A DNA stretch of 53,262 nucleotides from Lysobacterales bacterium (GCA_015655335.1 JAATFF010000139.1:1-53262), one strand, 5' to 3'; counted from the first letter of the stretch, positions 17,701 to 26,056 are shown. Notes: a model not told the origin generated them from the sequence alone. Translations and numbers: made by a program.

Positions 17701-18218
17701 GCAGCCAGGCTAGTCCATACTGGCTTTTGCATGACGTATCGACGAGCGGCCCCTGTCACGGGGAATACAATTGCTCGGCGCAGTGCATTCTCGTCAATGG
17801 TCAGATCCTGCAAGCGGCGTTGGAACGCCGCGTTGTCGGTGTAAGGCTTACGCGTTCGCCACACACCAATCTTTTTGCGTGCGCTCGCGCTTTTGCGCGC
17901 AGGAATAGGTCGCGATTTATTGGATTCCAGCAAATGAAGTCGCTCACGTAGAGTCAGCGTTCTGCTGAATGCCTTCGACCATTTTCCGTAAAGCCGATTC
18001 GACATCTCCTGCGCCTCCATGCGACCGTAGTTATGTGAATATTCGACGTATGCCTCGCAGCGGCGAGCCACAAGGTGCCCTTGCTCGATTCGCCGAAATG
18101 CCTCTATTTCGCTGTCTTCGATACGAATGCCAACGTAAATGGCGTTAGTACATCTAAATCGATTCATAAGAAAGTCCATCAGCACAGGCAAACCTTTTAG
18201 ATCGATAAAAAACGACAC
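14784..18218 (-). CDS. lanM: class II lanthipeptide synthetase LanM
   Basis: This 1144-residue bifunctional enzyme dehydrates Ser/Thr of the precursor by phosphorylation-elimination and then adds Cys thiols to form thioether rings. The N-terminal dehydratase (about 120-700) shows the kinase-like residues in 'HKLIYKPRSLAID', 'GDLHCENM' and 'VYVDLETLF'. The C-terminal LanC-like cyclase (about 760-1144) keeps all three zinc ligands: the Cys of 'AWCHGAPG' (about 1008) and the Cys-His of 'SLCHGVLGN' (about 1058-1059). Length is typical for LanM. The start is uncertain: the frame opens with GTG at 18218 without a ribosome site, and ATGs at 18179 and 18167 are alternatives. Base composition is clearly less GC-rich than the neighbours, suggesting transfer. 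No LanT, immunity or regulator gene is in the window. Confidence 0.93.
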   Translation of the reverse strand: MSFFIDLKGLPVLMDFLMNRFRCTNAIYVGIRIEDSEIEAFRRIEQGHLVARRCEAYVEYSHNYGRMEAQEMSNRLYGKWSKAFSRTLTLRERLHLLESNKSRPIPARKSASARKKIGVWRTRKPYTDNAAFQRRLQDLTIDENALRRAIVFPVTGAARRYVMQKPVWTSLAALLKARAGSTYINTHGEAFGFAGIVAPLIEQTKQSLARDIREVIGKGVPGFIDAEWLLGQAQDVLVEQLNKIVQKTFLLELRVAKLRGQLRGENSSERYQSYLHLLEGPRYVSQIFSEYPVLLEIITSCMAMWRTNVSQFVHRLVQDHSIIEKSLFDGRSIGALREWRIGLGDSHRDGRSVITLGFESGHKLIYKPRSLAIDIGFNQFVAWCNRASPDYPMRTVRTIDRGMYGWCECIAQTDAASPADIEAFFYRQGKFIALFYALQAGDLHCENMIACGSHPVYVDLETLFQVPPAIESVLGSADPSNAAAATVLETFILPVSSKISGSTYIDVSIFGATPDQQLSTTFPGLLDVNTDEAHLGEKAVTLDITAHLPVLEGKVIDSTEYRSSVQAGFIALYDVIANHRESLARDMLQWFAGSTIRHLARPTEIYSVMAHCSLHPDYLRDEMERRALFERLFVDGYGSAWLNRLLEAEIEDIAKLDVPYFYREFDNESIFDSRGRAVSGIRFPSPSRIAVHQLSRLSDSDRNAQVQLIAIALNGEYEGPRASNEAMAAGVQEESRNGALLREARTIALSLLRSTVRSGGNTYWMCQTTGTASTSVTSPNILNLYDGQLGIALFLGIFSSVTGCRDSFTACMESLDTVRRWSRGGRIGFLCNGVFSGSAGYAYALATLGIALKRDELIAEAFHWVATFDPEQNSDDLDVVGGAAGCVLFFNSLLELTYEPAYALHRVRLLQLVARLADRIARGAKPQVTGIGWHVRGVADHALTGFAHGNAGFAAALFVSAKMLGERRYYDLAVQAIAFENHHYSIELGNWRNLLKADTDSPGECAWCHGAPGILLGRLLSKANIAKADPLSLQLDIDIQRALQAGTRASRSDNASLCHGVLGNHDLLTTAEHVLNIAPNTPSRSSQIQFHSQNDWRCGDIARNRVSSVNVSRGLMVGTAGIGYGLLRQAFRQRVPSVLDLSIR

Positions 18219-18324
18219 TGTTACGAATAACTGTGATGCGTGTCGCTTTTATCATTGGCGCCTTCACACGAGTTTTTGTAATAGAAATAGTCAATGTCCT
18301 CTTCAGAGACCCAAAGCGAACTCC

Positions 18325-18390
18325 GGTGGTCGGTAGGTCTGCGTGACTTGGATCTCATCGAATACGCAGCGCGGTACGGCTCGTTCAGCT
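18325..18390 (-). pseudogene. relic of a second lanM 3' end
   Basis: This stretch resembles 14753-14815, which contains the last codons of lanM and the DNA just beyond its stop. Shared blocks include GTGGTCGGTA and ATCTCATCGAATAC, and on the minus strand the frame ends in '..LRIR*' as lanM ends in '..LSIR*'. Only this tail remains, so it looks like the scar of a lost tandem lanM copy. Confidence 0.5.
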
Positions 18391-18433
18391 TTCCGCGCCG
18401 CAGTTACACTTCAACGTTCCAATGAAGTCAGGC

Positions 18434-18460
18434 GAAAGCTCCACTCCATGCGGAGCTTTC
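18434..18460 (-). terminator. terminator downstream of the HAF-repeat gene
   Basis: GAAAGCTCC (18434-18442) pairs perfectly with GGAGCTTTC (18452-18460). The hairpin starts 26 bp past the stop codon of the HAF-repeat gene. There is no clear T tract, so it may work only as a weak or Rho-assisted end. Confidence 0.5.
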
Positions 18461-18485
18461 CCTGGATCACACCTGTCATTGAACG

Positions 18486-19418
18486 TTATGGCTTCGCCAC
18501 GAAGCCATGACGCAGACCAGCGTTGTCGAAGTACTCGCCGGCAACGACACCGAGATTGTTGATCGCGGTTGCAATGGTCGACGCTGCGCCGGGCACGTCG
18601 AGGGTGCGGATTTGTCCGTGTGTGTCGACAAAGCCGTGAACATTGCCGGAAGCGTCCACGTAGTAACCGGTAATCTGGCCGGCGTCATTGATCTCGAAGA
18701 TGGCCGTAGCTAGTGCGTTGGGTATATCGATGGTCGTGAACTGCCCATTTGCGCTGCGATAGAAACCGTGGGTCACGTTTGGATCGTTATCCCAATAGCC
18801 AACGATCTCGCCGTTATCATTGATGCCAAGCGGATACGTTTCGCGCGCACCGGCGACGTTGACTGGGGTGTCGTGGTCGCGACCCTCGCGCAATACGCCG
18901 TGGTAAGCCCCATCGGCATCCCAGTACACGCCGGCTATCGCACCGAACACGTTAATCTGGTCCACGTTCGAGTTGAGGTGGCCCGGGAAATCGACCGTTG
19001 CAAAGTGCGTCCCTTGAATCGCGAAACCGTGCTGTAAACCCGATGCATCGGCATAGGCGCCATACGTCGTGCCCAGATCGTTGGGGCCGCCGGCGGCACT
19101 GAAGTAAGTGCCCAACACTGCCGGATCGAGTTGCTGGAAATGGCCCTGGCGATAAACCATGGCGTGCGCCGTGCCGTTACCGATGGTGTATTGGCCAGTC
19201 AGTTCGTTGAAATCGTTGATTCCCCAAATAATGGTCTGCGCGGCGCTCGGATAGTTGAATGTCTGATACGTATAAGCCGGGGCGCTTGCGGATTTCGCAA
19301 TCGGAGTACCTTTGCCTCCAGCGTCGGCAAAGGCGGTGCCGCTGGAGCCGGCAAAGACAAGGGCGATAAAGGCAGCAGCTGTTGTAAGCCGGCCATGCGA
19401 AGAGCGATGATTTGACAT
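18486..19418 (-). CDS. secreted HAF-repeat protein
   Basis: This 310-residue protein starts at the ATG at 19418 with AAGGA 8 nt upstream. Residues 1-32 are a signal peptide ('LTTAAAFIALVFAGSSGTAFADA'-like, with an AFA-DA cleavage site). The rest is built from about six repeats of roughly 40 residues of the extracellular HAF type: 'INDFNELTGQY', 'INVFGAIAGVYWDADGAYHGVL', 'INDNGEIVGYW', 'INDAGQITGYYVDASGNVHGFV' and 'INNLGVVAGEYFDNAGLRHGFV', each pairing an 'I-N-x-x-G-x-I-x-G' strand with an 'HGF' strand. These repeats probably form a beta-propeller; the ligand is unknown. The gene is divergent from the ECF sigma factor and shares its 168-bp promoter region, so it is a plausible target of that sigma factor. 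Confidence 0.88.
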   Translation of the reverse strand: MSNHRSSHGRLTTAAAFIALVFAGSSGTAFADAGGKGTPIAKSASAPAYTYQTFNYPSAAQTIIWGINDFNELTGQYTIGNGTAHAMVYRQGHFQQLDPAVLGTYFSAAGGPNDLGTTYGAYADASGLQHGFAIQGTHFATVDFPGHLNSNVDQINVFGAIAGVYWDADGAYHGVLREGRDHDTPVNVAGARETYPLGINDNGEIVGYWDNDPNVTHGFYRSANGQFTTIDIPNALATAIFEINDAGQITGYYVDASGNVHGFVDTHGQIRTLDVPGAASTIATAINNLGVVAGEYFDNAGLRHGFVAKP

Positions 19419-19586
19419 GACTTCAATCCTTGTTTGGGCAAGACGGGCGATGGCATGCAAGCGGCTTGCGGCCACTCCGAATTGCGCCATCTCTCCTTAC
19501 AGCGCAAAGCGCCCGTCTTTTCCGACACGGTCCAAACTCCTTTCCTCAACATGCCGGCTTGCCCAAACGAAAGGCCTTTGGTACGC

Positions 19587-20123
19587 ATGAGCGTCGAACC
19601 CGAGATTACGGACATTCTTGCCAGCGGAGATCCTGCGGCGATTGACGCACTGATTCCGAAAATCTATGCCACGCTGCGCCAACTCGCGCGGCGGCAGCGT
19701 GCGCACGAGGCCGTACATACGCTCGAAACCACGGCGCTGGTCAACGAGGCGTTTCTGAAGCTGCTCGACCACACGGACCGTACGTTTACTGATCGAGAAC
19801 ACCTGTACGCGTACATGAGCCGCGTTATGCGTCATCTCCTGATCGACCGTGCACGACGGAAAAAGGCACAGAAACGTCAAGCACCGGAGATGACGGCGGG
19901 CGTGGAGCCCTCAAACATCATCGACGTGCTCGCGCTTGATGAGGCGCTGACCCGGCTTGCCGCCTTGAATAAACGCCTGGCCGACGTCGCCGAGCTACGC
20001 CTGTTTGCCGAGCTTTCCAGCCAGGAGATCGCCGAGGTCGTCGGCGTCAACGCACGTACCGTCGAGCGCGACTGGCTGAAGGCGCGCACCTTTCTGTCGG
20101 GTTGCCTGGCGCCGGATGTGTGA
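19587..20123 (+). CDS. ECF-type RNA polymerase sigma factor
   Basis: This 178-residue protein belongs to the ECF-like sigma group found beside Ser/Thr kinases (Sigma70-ECF, TIGR02999-type). Region 2 runs from about 15 to 95 ('YATLRQLARRQ', 'TTALVNEAFLKL', 'YAYMSRVMRHLLIDRARRKKAQKR') and region 4 from about 115 to 170 ('LFAELSSQEIAEVVGVNARTVERDWLKARTFL'), with a good recognition helix. No membrane anti-sigma factor follows. Instead a kinase gene starts 60 bp downstream, a pairing seen often in this group, so phosphorylation may control the factor. The ATG at 19587 gives the family length; an ATG at 19551 is possible. Confidence 0.9.
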   Translation: MSVEPEITDILASGDPAAIDALIPKIYATLRQLARRQRAHEAVHTLETTALVNEAFLKLLDHTDRTFTDREHLYAYMSRVMRHLLIDRARRKKAQKRQAPEMTAGVEPSNIIDVLALDEALTRLAALNKRLADVAELRLFAELSSQEIAEVVGVNARTVERDWLKARTFLSGCLAPDV

Positions 20124-20183
20124 AACGATGTCGGTCATGGCCGCGCAAATACGCTAACCCCTATGTGCTGAAGGAAAAACGCG

Positions 20184-23054
20184 TTGCCGATGATCGTCAA
20201 TTTCACCCAACGATGGCATGAAATCGAACCGCTGATCGATCAGTTGTTCGAGGTGCCTGCTGCCGAACAGGCACAGTGGCTGCGCAGCCATTGCGACGAC
20301 GAGAGCTTGCGCGCACTCGTTGCACAGGCGCTTACACACGCGCCTGAGGTCGAGGCGCTTGAACGCGGCATGGTGCAATGGCTGCCTACATTGGCCGATA
20401 CGCTGCACGACAAACTACCGATCATCGCCGGTTATCGCGTGCTTCGGTTCGTCGGTGCCGGTGGCATGGCCAGTGTATTCGAGGCCGAGCGCGAACTGCC
20501 GGGTGGTCCGCAGAAGGTCGCACTCAAGCTATTGCGCATGGATGTCCACGACAGCGACGAGCGTCGGCGATTTCTGCGTGAGCAGCGTATCTTGGCACGG
20601 CTGCAGCATCCACATATCGCGCAGTTGCTCGATGCGGGTTTCTCGCCAACAGGAACTCCATTTCTCGCGCTCGAATTTGTCGCAGGCAACAATCTCGTCC
20701 AGCATTGCGAACAGAGCAGCATCGATGTACACGGACGCCTCGCGTTATTCATCGACGTGTGTGCGGCCGTCGAGCACGCACATCGCAGCCTGATCGTGCA
20801 TCGCGATTTAAAACCGAGCAACGTCCTCGTCGGTGCCGATGGTTGCGTCAAGCTCGTGGATTTCGGTATCGCCAAGCTTCTCACTAGCGAAGGAGAGGCC
20901 GAGCACACGCGCGCTGAAGCACGACGGTTAACGCGCTCGTACGCAGCGCCCGAGCAGTTCATCGGTGACACGGCGACGACAGCTATCGACGTTTACGCAC
21001 TTGGCGTTTTGCTGGCCGAATTGCTCTGTCATCAGCAGCCTCGCCGGATGGAGGTACGCGACGATATGCATGTGCCAGCCTTCGACGATGAAGCGTTGCG
21101 TCGAAAGCTCGGTGTAGATCTCCACGCCATTGTGCACCAGGCTATGCGGCTAGACCCGATCCGCCGCTATGGAAGCGTGGCGGCGCTGCGCGACGATATC
21201 GAGCGATACCTTGATGGCAAACCGTTGCAGGCGAGAGCCGATACATTGGCGTATCGCGTCTTCACCCTCGCAAAGCGCCATATGTGGGCAGTCTCCGCTA
21301 GTGCCGTAATCGCAGTGGTCCTTGCTGGCGCGACGGCGGTCGGCCTCTATGAGTCGCATCGTGCACGTATCGCGGCGGCGGAGGCGCGCATGCAGGCATC
21401 TGCCGCTGAAGGCGAAGCCCAACGCGCCGATGCACTCAAGTCCTTCTTGGAAGGCCTGTTCGACAACACGCCGCACGGCGCGCAGACGAGCGGAGTCACC
21501 GAGGTTTTACTCGAGCGCGGGCGCGAGCGCGCCGATCGTGATTTCGCCAATCAGCCCGCGTTGCGCGTCGAAATTCTCGCTCTGATCGGCGATCTTGAGC
21601 GCCGCAGCGGTCACACCGACCGCGCGCAACAGCCACTGGAAGAAGCAGCGTCGCTGGCAACGATACAGTTCGGCGTCACAGACAGGCGTACGTTGCACAT
21701 CGAATACCTGCTTGCCGAAGAAGCTGACGCGCTCGGTCGTGTGCGAAGTGGACGATTGCGATTGCAACATGCGATCGAGGCGTTCGAATCGGTTCCCCAC
21801 TACGGCTCGCCGGAAGAAGTGCAGGCGCTTGCGTGGCTCGCCGGTCTTGACGAGCGGATGGGCGAATCGAAGGAGGCCATCGATGTCGGCAATAGAGCCG
21901 TTACGCTTGCGCGCCGCGCGCTTGCTGACAATAGCGACGCGTTAAGTGAGGCGGTGACTAATCTCGGTTGGATCTACATGGATGCAGGCCATCCCGATCG
22001 CGCCGAGCCGCTGCTGCGGGAAGCGTTGGCGCGCAAGCGAAGCCGTTATGGTGCAAATCATCCGGATGTCGCCGACGCGATGACGCTCCTCTCCACGGCG
22101 CTTCTTCAACGTGGCCGCTACGACGAGAGCGAAAAGCTCATGCGCAACGCACTCGACATCGATATGAATGCATACGCAAGCCCTGATGCGCATATCGCAG
22201 GCGATCTCAACAATCTGGCGAACGTACTCCAGCTCGAGGATCGCTTCGATGAAGCAAGCGGGTTCTATGCTAAGTCGTTGGCGACGGATAGTGCGCTTAC
22301 ATCGACGCCCTCACTTGACGAGACAGTGACGCTCAGCCATCTTGCGCATATCCGATTCAGTCAGGGCGCTTACGCTGATGCGGAGGCAAGTTTTCGCGAA
22401 GTGATCGAGCGCAAGCAACGTCTTCTGGGCGCGGATTATGACGATAACGGCCGCGGCGACGATGCCTCGGGCCTGGCCGAGGTGCTAATCGCTCGCGGAC
22501 GTATCGACGAAGCTCAAATGATTGCCGACAAGTCGCTGGTGGAGGCACGGCGGCGACATCGTGAAGCACATCCGGATATTGCTTCCGCGCTTGCTGTGCA
22601 GGCAGAGGTTGCGGCGGCACGTGGCGCCCACAAGCGTGCGGAAACACTTGCCGAAGAGGCGTTTGCGATATACGCCACCTTGTCGGATCAGGACTCCGAA
22701 AAAGCGATCAGGGTGCGACTTCTCTTCGGAGAAACTCTGCAGGCTATCGGCCGCAGCGATGAAGCAAAGCGGCAATTTGAAAACGCCCTCGCGGCGGCCA
22801 AAGCCATCACACCCAATAAAGCTGCGCTTGTTGCTCACGTTGAAGCCGACCTTGCATGCACCGAAGTTTCACTCAATGACAGCGCTGCTGCGGATCAGCT
22901 TCGCATCGAGGCCAAGGGACTCCTGGCGGAAATCAACGATGAGCCCAATGGCGAGCGCGATTTGACCATGCGACTACTTGGGTGCGAAAGGGACCGCGGT
23001 CAACCCAAAGCTGAAGCTCGCCACTGGGAGAAAGATCTGTTGATCAATTCGTGA
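20184..23054 (+). CDS. Ser/Thr protein kinase with TPR sensor domain
   Basis: This 956-residue membrane kinase has an N-terminal cytosolic Hanks-type kinase domain (about 84-350): Gly loop 'GAGGMASV' (91-98), Lys115 in 'VALKLL', catalytic 'HRDLKPSN' with Asp208, metal-binding 'DFG' (227-229) and 'YAAPEQ'. One transmembrane helix lies at about 368-388. The rest (about 430-930) is a run of tetratricopeptide repeats, recognisable by 'ALAWLAGLDERMG', 'NLGWIYMDAGHPDRAEPLLREAL' and 'LSTALLQRGRYDESEKLMRNAL' spacing. The first codon is probably TTG (20184) with AAGGA 8 nt upstream; an ATG two codons later is an alternative. The gene is cotranscribed with the ECF sigma factor and is its likely regulator. 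Confidence 0.93.
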   Translation: MPMIVNFTQRWHEIEPLIDQLFEVPAAEQAQWLRSHCDDESLRALVAQALTHAPEVEALERGMVQWLPTLADTLHDKLPIIAGYRVLRFVGAGGMASVFEAERELPGGPQKVALKLLRMDVHDSDERRRFLREQRILARLQHPHIAQLLDAGFSPTGTPFLALEFVAGNNLVQHCEQSSIDVHGRLALFIDVCAAVEHAHRSLIVHRDLKPSNVLVGADGCVKLVDFGIAKLLTSEGEAEHTRAEARRLTRSYAAPEQFIGDTATTAIDVYALGVLLAELLCHQQPRRMEVRDDMHVPAFDDEALRRKLGVDLHAIVHQAMRLDPIRRYGSVAALRDDIERYLDGKPLQARADTLAYRVFTLAKRHMWAVSASAVIAVVLAGATAVGLYESHRARIAAAEARMQASAAEGEAQRADALKSFLEGLFDNTPHGAQTSGVTEVLLERGRERADRDFANQPALRVEILALIGDLERRSGHTDRAQQPLEEAASLATIQFGVTDRRTLHIEYLLAEEADALGRVRSGRLRLQHAIEAFESVPHYGSPEEVQALAWLAGLDERMGESKEAIDVGNRAVTLARRALADNSDALSEAVTNLGWIYMDAGHPDRAEPLLREALARKRSRYGANHPDVADAMTLLSTALLQRGRYDESEKLMRNALDIDMNAYASPDAHIAGDLNNLANVLQLEDRFDEASGFYAKSLATDSALTSTPSLDETVTLSHLAHIRFSQGAYADAEASFREVIERKQRLLGADYDDNGRGDDASGLAEVLIARGRIDEAQMIADKSLVEARRRHREAHPDIASALAVQAEVAAARGAHKRAETLAEEAFAIYATLSDQDSEKAIRVRLLFGETLQAIGRSDEAKRQFENALAAAKAITPNKAALVAHVEADLACTEVSLNDSAAADQLRIEAKGLLAEINDEPNGERDLTMRLLGCERDRGQPKAEARHWEKDLLINS

Positions 23055-23742
23055 TGTTGCTCTTTGCGATGTCATGCCTCATCCGCAAGGTTGTGCGATC
23101 AGCTGCATACATATGTGATGACTTCGTGAAAATGATCTCGTCAATGCACGGACTGGCGCAAAAAAAGCTGGCGACGCGTTTTTGCATCACCATTGTTGTT
23201 GCTGCACGGTGATCATCAATGCGAACATTGAGGTCGGTATCTCCGGGGGGAATTGCCAAACGCTTTATTTGCAGCACCAGGATGATGGAGTGGGTCAACA
23301 CTTCCTTGTTATCGATGGTTCGCTCGCCCGTGTGGATGGTGGTGTGCGCAAGATGGCTGTCGGCATTGTGCTGATGTAGGGCGTTGCAAGTCGGCGCGAC
23401 GGTTGCGTGCTGACGTTGCGTGCCATGCTGCGTCGTGGCGGCTCTCCCACAAGAGATGAAGCGTGATGAGCTTGTGAAGGGGGAAAGCGCCATGTGTCGC
23501 AATGTTTCGCGTATGCGGGTCTCGTAGCAACTCAAAGCGGTGCATAGCCTACGGCTTTTCGCGCCGCGCCGGGCTGTGGTCGTGATGTGTCGCTGTCTTT
23601 TTGCGGTCGACGGTGTACGTGCACATGATATGTGCGGTGTGCCGCTGCAGTGTTTGGGCCCACGCATGTTTGCGATGACGTAGGCGCCCGTTAGTACGTC
23701 GATGCATCAGTTATAACGAGTGACGTGGGGTGGAATACGGAA
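23055..23742. other. 688-bp gap, no convincing gene
   Basis: Open frames exist on both strands (up to 207 codons on the minus strand), but they have no domain, no good ribosome site and biased composition rich in His, Thr and Arg. No RNA gene was recognised. The segment may hold decayed coding sequence; the promoter of the histidine kinase operon must lie at its right end. Confidence 0.45.
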
Positions 23743-24495
23743 ATGTCACTGATTCAAAAAGTAGTTGACGGTGAAGTGGCGGTTCCTTTGAGTCGTGCCT
23801 CGTTGCCTGGTGTTACCACGCAGGTTGCCACGCGACTGATGCAACGGCTGCATGACGGCCCTACGCAATTGATGACGCTGGCCTTGCTTGAGCTGGATCA
23901 GGCCAAGCAGAGCGATAGTGCCGCAGTCACGCAGGTGCTCGGCACCATCCGCACACTGGTGAGCGAGGCGTTGCGCGCCACCCGACAGGTGCTGGACGAG
24001 TGGGGCAGTGGCGCGGCGGCGGACAAGCCTATGTCGCTGGCAACCTCGCTGATCAATCTCGGGCGTCGGCTTTCTTCCTTTACGGGCTTGGCGCTTTGTA
24101 TCGATTGCGATGATCCGGTTTTCGACCCGCCACCGCCGGTGGCCGTTATCGTGCTGCAGGCGGTACAGGAACTGTTGCTCAACACCTGCAAGCATGCACC
24201 GGGGGCGAACGTGGATTTAGTGTTGTCCGCGCTGACCAACGGCCTTGAACTTACGGTGAGCGACGATGGCCCAGGTTTTGACCCGGTGGCTGTCTATCAG
24301 CGGCACAGTGTCAATGGCGGCTTGGGGTTGAGTGCGATGCCCGAGCGCCTGGCGCGTGTCGATGCGACGTTCAACCTACAGACCGCTCCCGGCGCCGGAG
24401 TGCATGTGTGCATTCGCTGGCCGGGCGATTTCGCCGAACAGGGTTGGCCAGGCAAGCGTATTGCGCGGTTACCGGGCCGGGGGGCGGCGCGATGA
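23743..24495 (+). CDS. sensorless NarL-type histidine kinase
   Basis: This 250-residue cytosolic protein is a HisKA_3/HATPase_c kinase without input domain or membrane helices. The phospho-acceptor His37 lies in 'MQRLHDGPTQLMTLALLELD'. The ATPase domain (about 125-235) has the N box 'QAVQELLLNTCKHAP', the G1 box 'VSDDGPGFD' and the G2 box 'GGLGLSAMPERL'. The ATG at 23743 is taken as start; an in-frame GTG at 23725 is possible. Its stop overlaps the response regulator start by 4 nt, a coupled two-component pair. With no sensor of its own it probably needs a partner protein to receive the signal. The eCIS locus begins 335 bp beyond the regulator, which makes the pair a candidate controller of the injection system. 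Confidence 0.88.
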   Translation: MSLIQKVVDGEVAVPLSRASLPGVTTQVATRLMQRLHDGPTQLMTLALLELDQAKQSDSAAVTQVLGTIRTLVSEALRATRQVLDEWGSGAAADKPMSLATSLINLGRRLSSFTGLALCIDCDDPVFDPPPPVAVIVLQAVQELLLNTCKHAPGANVDLVLSALTNGLELTVSDDGPGFDPVAVYQRHSVNGGLGLSAMPERLARVDATFNLQTAPGAGVHVCIRWPGDFAEQGWPGKRIARLPGRGAAR

Positions 24496-25142
24496 AAGTG
24501 CGAGTGGTTCTCGGTGACGATCACTTGATGCTGCGCGAAGGGTTGGTGGCGCTGTTGCAGCGCGAGCCCGACATCGAGCTGCTAGGGCATGCTGGTCACG
24601 GCGTGGACCTGCTGCGTCTCGCCCGCAACTTGAACCCCGATGTGGTGGTCGCGGATGTCACCATGCCGGTGATGAACGGTATCGAGGTGGCCCGACGCGT
24701 GCGCAGCGAACGCTTGCCCAGCAAGGTGCTGTGCCTTTCGGCCAGCGCGCAACTGGGACAGGTGCTGATGGCGATGGAGGCGGGTGCGTCGGGTTACGTG
24801 TTGAAAGAAAATTGTTGCGACGAGCTGGCGCGCGCCATCCGCCATACGTTCAGCGGTCAGATTTTTTTGAGCGCCGAACTGGTAGCGCCCATCATGAGCG
24901 CCTATCGCGAGGCCGGAGGTAGCCATGATGCCTGGGCGCCACCTCCGTTGACGTGGCGCGAGCGTGAAATCACGCAGCTATTGGCCGAAGGCCATTCCAC
25001 GCAGCAAGTCGCAGACCGACTTCACATCAGCGCCAAAACGGTCGCCACACACCGCGCTCACGTGTTTCGCAAGCTCAATATACGCAGCGTGGCCGAGCTC
25101 ACGCGCTACGCGGTCAAGAAAGGCATGGCCTCGCTCGATTGA
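24492..25142 (+). CDS. NarL/FixJ-type response regulator
   Basis: This 216-residue two-domain regulator has a receiver (about 1-120) with acidic pocket 'GDDH' (9-11), phosphorylation site Asp55 in 'VVADVTMP', Ser/Thr in 'CLSAS' and Lys in 'YVLKENC'. The LuxR-type HTH (about 150-210) reads 'LTWREREITQLLAEGHSTQQVADRLHISAKTVATHRAHVFRKLNI', split here by helix turns. ATG overlaps the kinase stop (ATGA), so translation is coupled. It most likely acts as transcription activator or repressor of adjacent genes; the eCIS operon directly downstream is the nearest target. Confidence 0.92.
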   Translation: MKVRVVLGDDHLMLREGLVALLQREPDIELLGHAGHGVDLLRLARNLNPDVVVADVTMPVMNGIEVARRVRSERLPSKVLCLSASAQLGQVLMAMEAGASGYVLKENCCDELARAIRHTFSGQIFLSAELVAPIMSAYREAGGSHDAWAPPPLTWREREITQLLAEGHSTQQVADRLHISAKTVATHRAHVFRKLNIRSVAELTRYAVKKGMASLD

Positions 25143-25477
25143 GTGCGGCGCGGACTGTACCTCGCGTTGGTTTGTCGCGATGGCCCGATGCTTATCGACG
25201 ACGCATCGGGCGCACGTTATCCGTAAGCACCGTTAGCACGTGGCGCCCTAGCTTGCGCCGCACTTGTTCGCACGGGCCGACGGCTCAGCAAAACGGAGGT
25301 CAATATCAGCAGATTGCTGATAGGGCGGGTGAGTGTGGCGGCGTAATCTAGCTAAACCTTTCTTGCATGTGTCGGATCCGAGACCTTTTTTTGCGCTGGG
25401 CTGCTTAAGCCCTGACAGGCATGGCCGGATCCGCAGTGCAAGGCAAGGCACGTCATGGAGACGTATAGGGGCGGGGA
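25143..25477. promoter_or_regulatory. 335-bp upstream region of the eCIS operon
   Basis: No gene is seen. A stem at 25184-25210 (CCCGATGC ... GCATCGGG, 11-nt loop) lies 42 bp after the response regulator stop and may end that transcript; no T tract follows. A small TCAGCA/GATT/GCTGA-type palindrome lies near 25308-25322. The first eCIS gene is preceded by GGGGCGGGG close to its ATG. A defined promoter could not be placed by eye. Confidence 0.45.
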
Positions 25478-26056
25478 ATGATCGATCGCGTGCTCGAACA
25501 TCTTGCGGCGCACCTCAATGGTCACTTTCGAAGGCATTTCGACGTGGCGGAGGATGTCGTGGTTGTGTCCAACCTGCAGGAACTCGGCGGGGCACCGGTC
25601 GTGATGTCGGCAAGCAAGATGGTGTTGTTTCTTAGCGGGGTGGAGCGCGACACCCTTGCGCACCGATCCGCGGCGATGCCGATGACTTATGCCAACGGCG
25701 TGATCCAGAACGCATCGCCCGTGTATCTCAATCTGTTGGTGATGTGCGCGGCCAATTTCAGCGGCAGCCACTATCCGGAGGCGCTGAAATTTCTGTCTGG
25801 CGCCATTGCCTACTTTCAAGGCAATCCCGTTTTCGATCATCAAAACACTCCTGGCATGGATACCCGCCTGGAACGTCTGGCGCTGAACATGGAAAACCTG
25901 AGCAGCCAGGAAATGCATAGCCTTTGGAGTATCCACGGGGGGCGTTATCTGCCGTCAGCGCTGTTTCGCGTGCGCATGATTACGCTCGATGGCAGCGCCG
26001 TGCGCAGCCGCGATCCGGCGATCCGGCAGACCGAAACCGAGGCCACACCGGGATGA
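25478..26056 (+). CDS. eCIS DUF4255 protein (Pvc16/Afp16-like tail terminator)
   Basis: This 192-residue protein matches DUF4255 of contractile injection systems: 'MIDRVLEHLAAHLNGHF' at the start, the central 'ASPVYLNLLVMCAANFSGSHYPEALKFLSGAIAYFQGNPVFD', and the late 'ERLALNMENLSSQEMHSLWSIHGGRYLPSALFRVRMITL' (in shorter blocks). In Afp/PVC particles the counterpart caps the tube and sheath at the end distal to the baseplate and sets the length. A GGGG ribosome site precedes the ATG. It is the first gene of the eCIS cluster, as in many loci where the terminator leads. Confidence 0.9.
   Translation: MIDRVLEHLAAHLNGHFRRHFDVAEDVVVVSNLQELGGAPVVMSASKMVLFLSGVERDTLAHRSAAMPMTYANGVIQNASPVYLNLLVMCAANFSGSHYPEALKFLSGAIAYFQGNPVFDHQNTPGMDTRLERLALNMENLSSQEMHSLWSIHGGRYLPSALFRVRMITLDGSAVRSRDPAIRQTETEATPG

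Noticed and set aside
23044-23667. 207-codon minus-strand ORF in the gap before the kinase operon
   Set aside because: No recognisable domain, no ribosome site and unusual His/Thr/Arg content; treated as non-coding or decayed.
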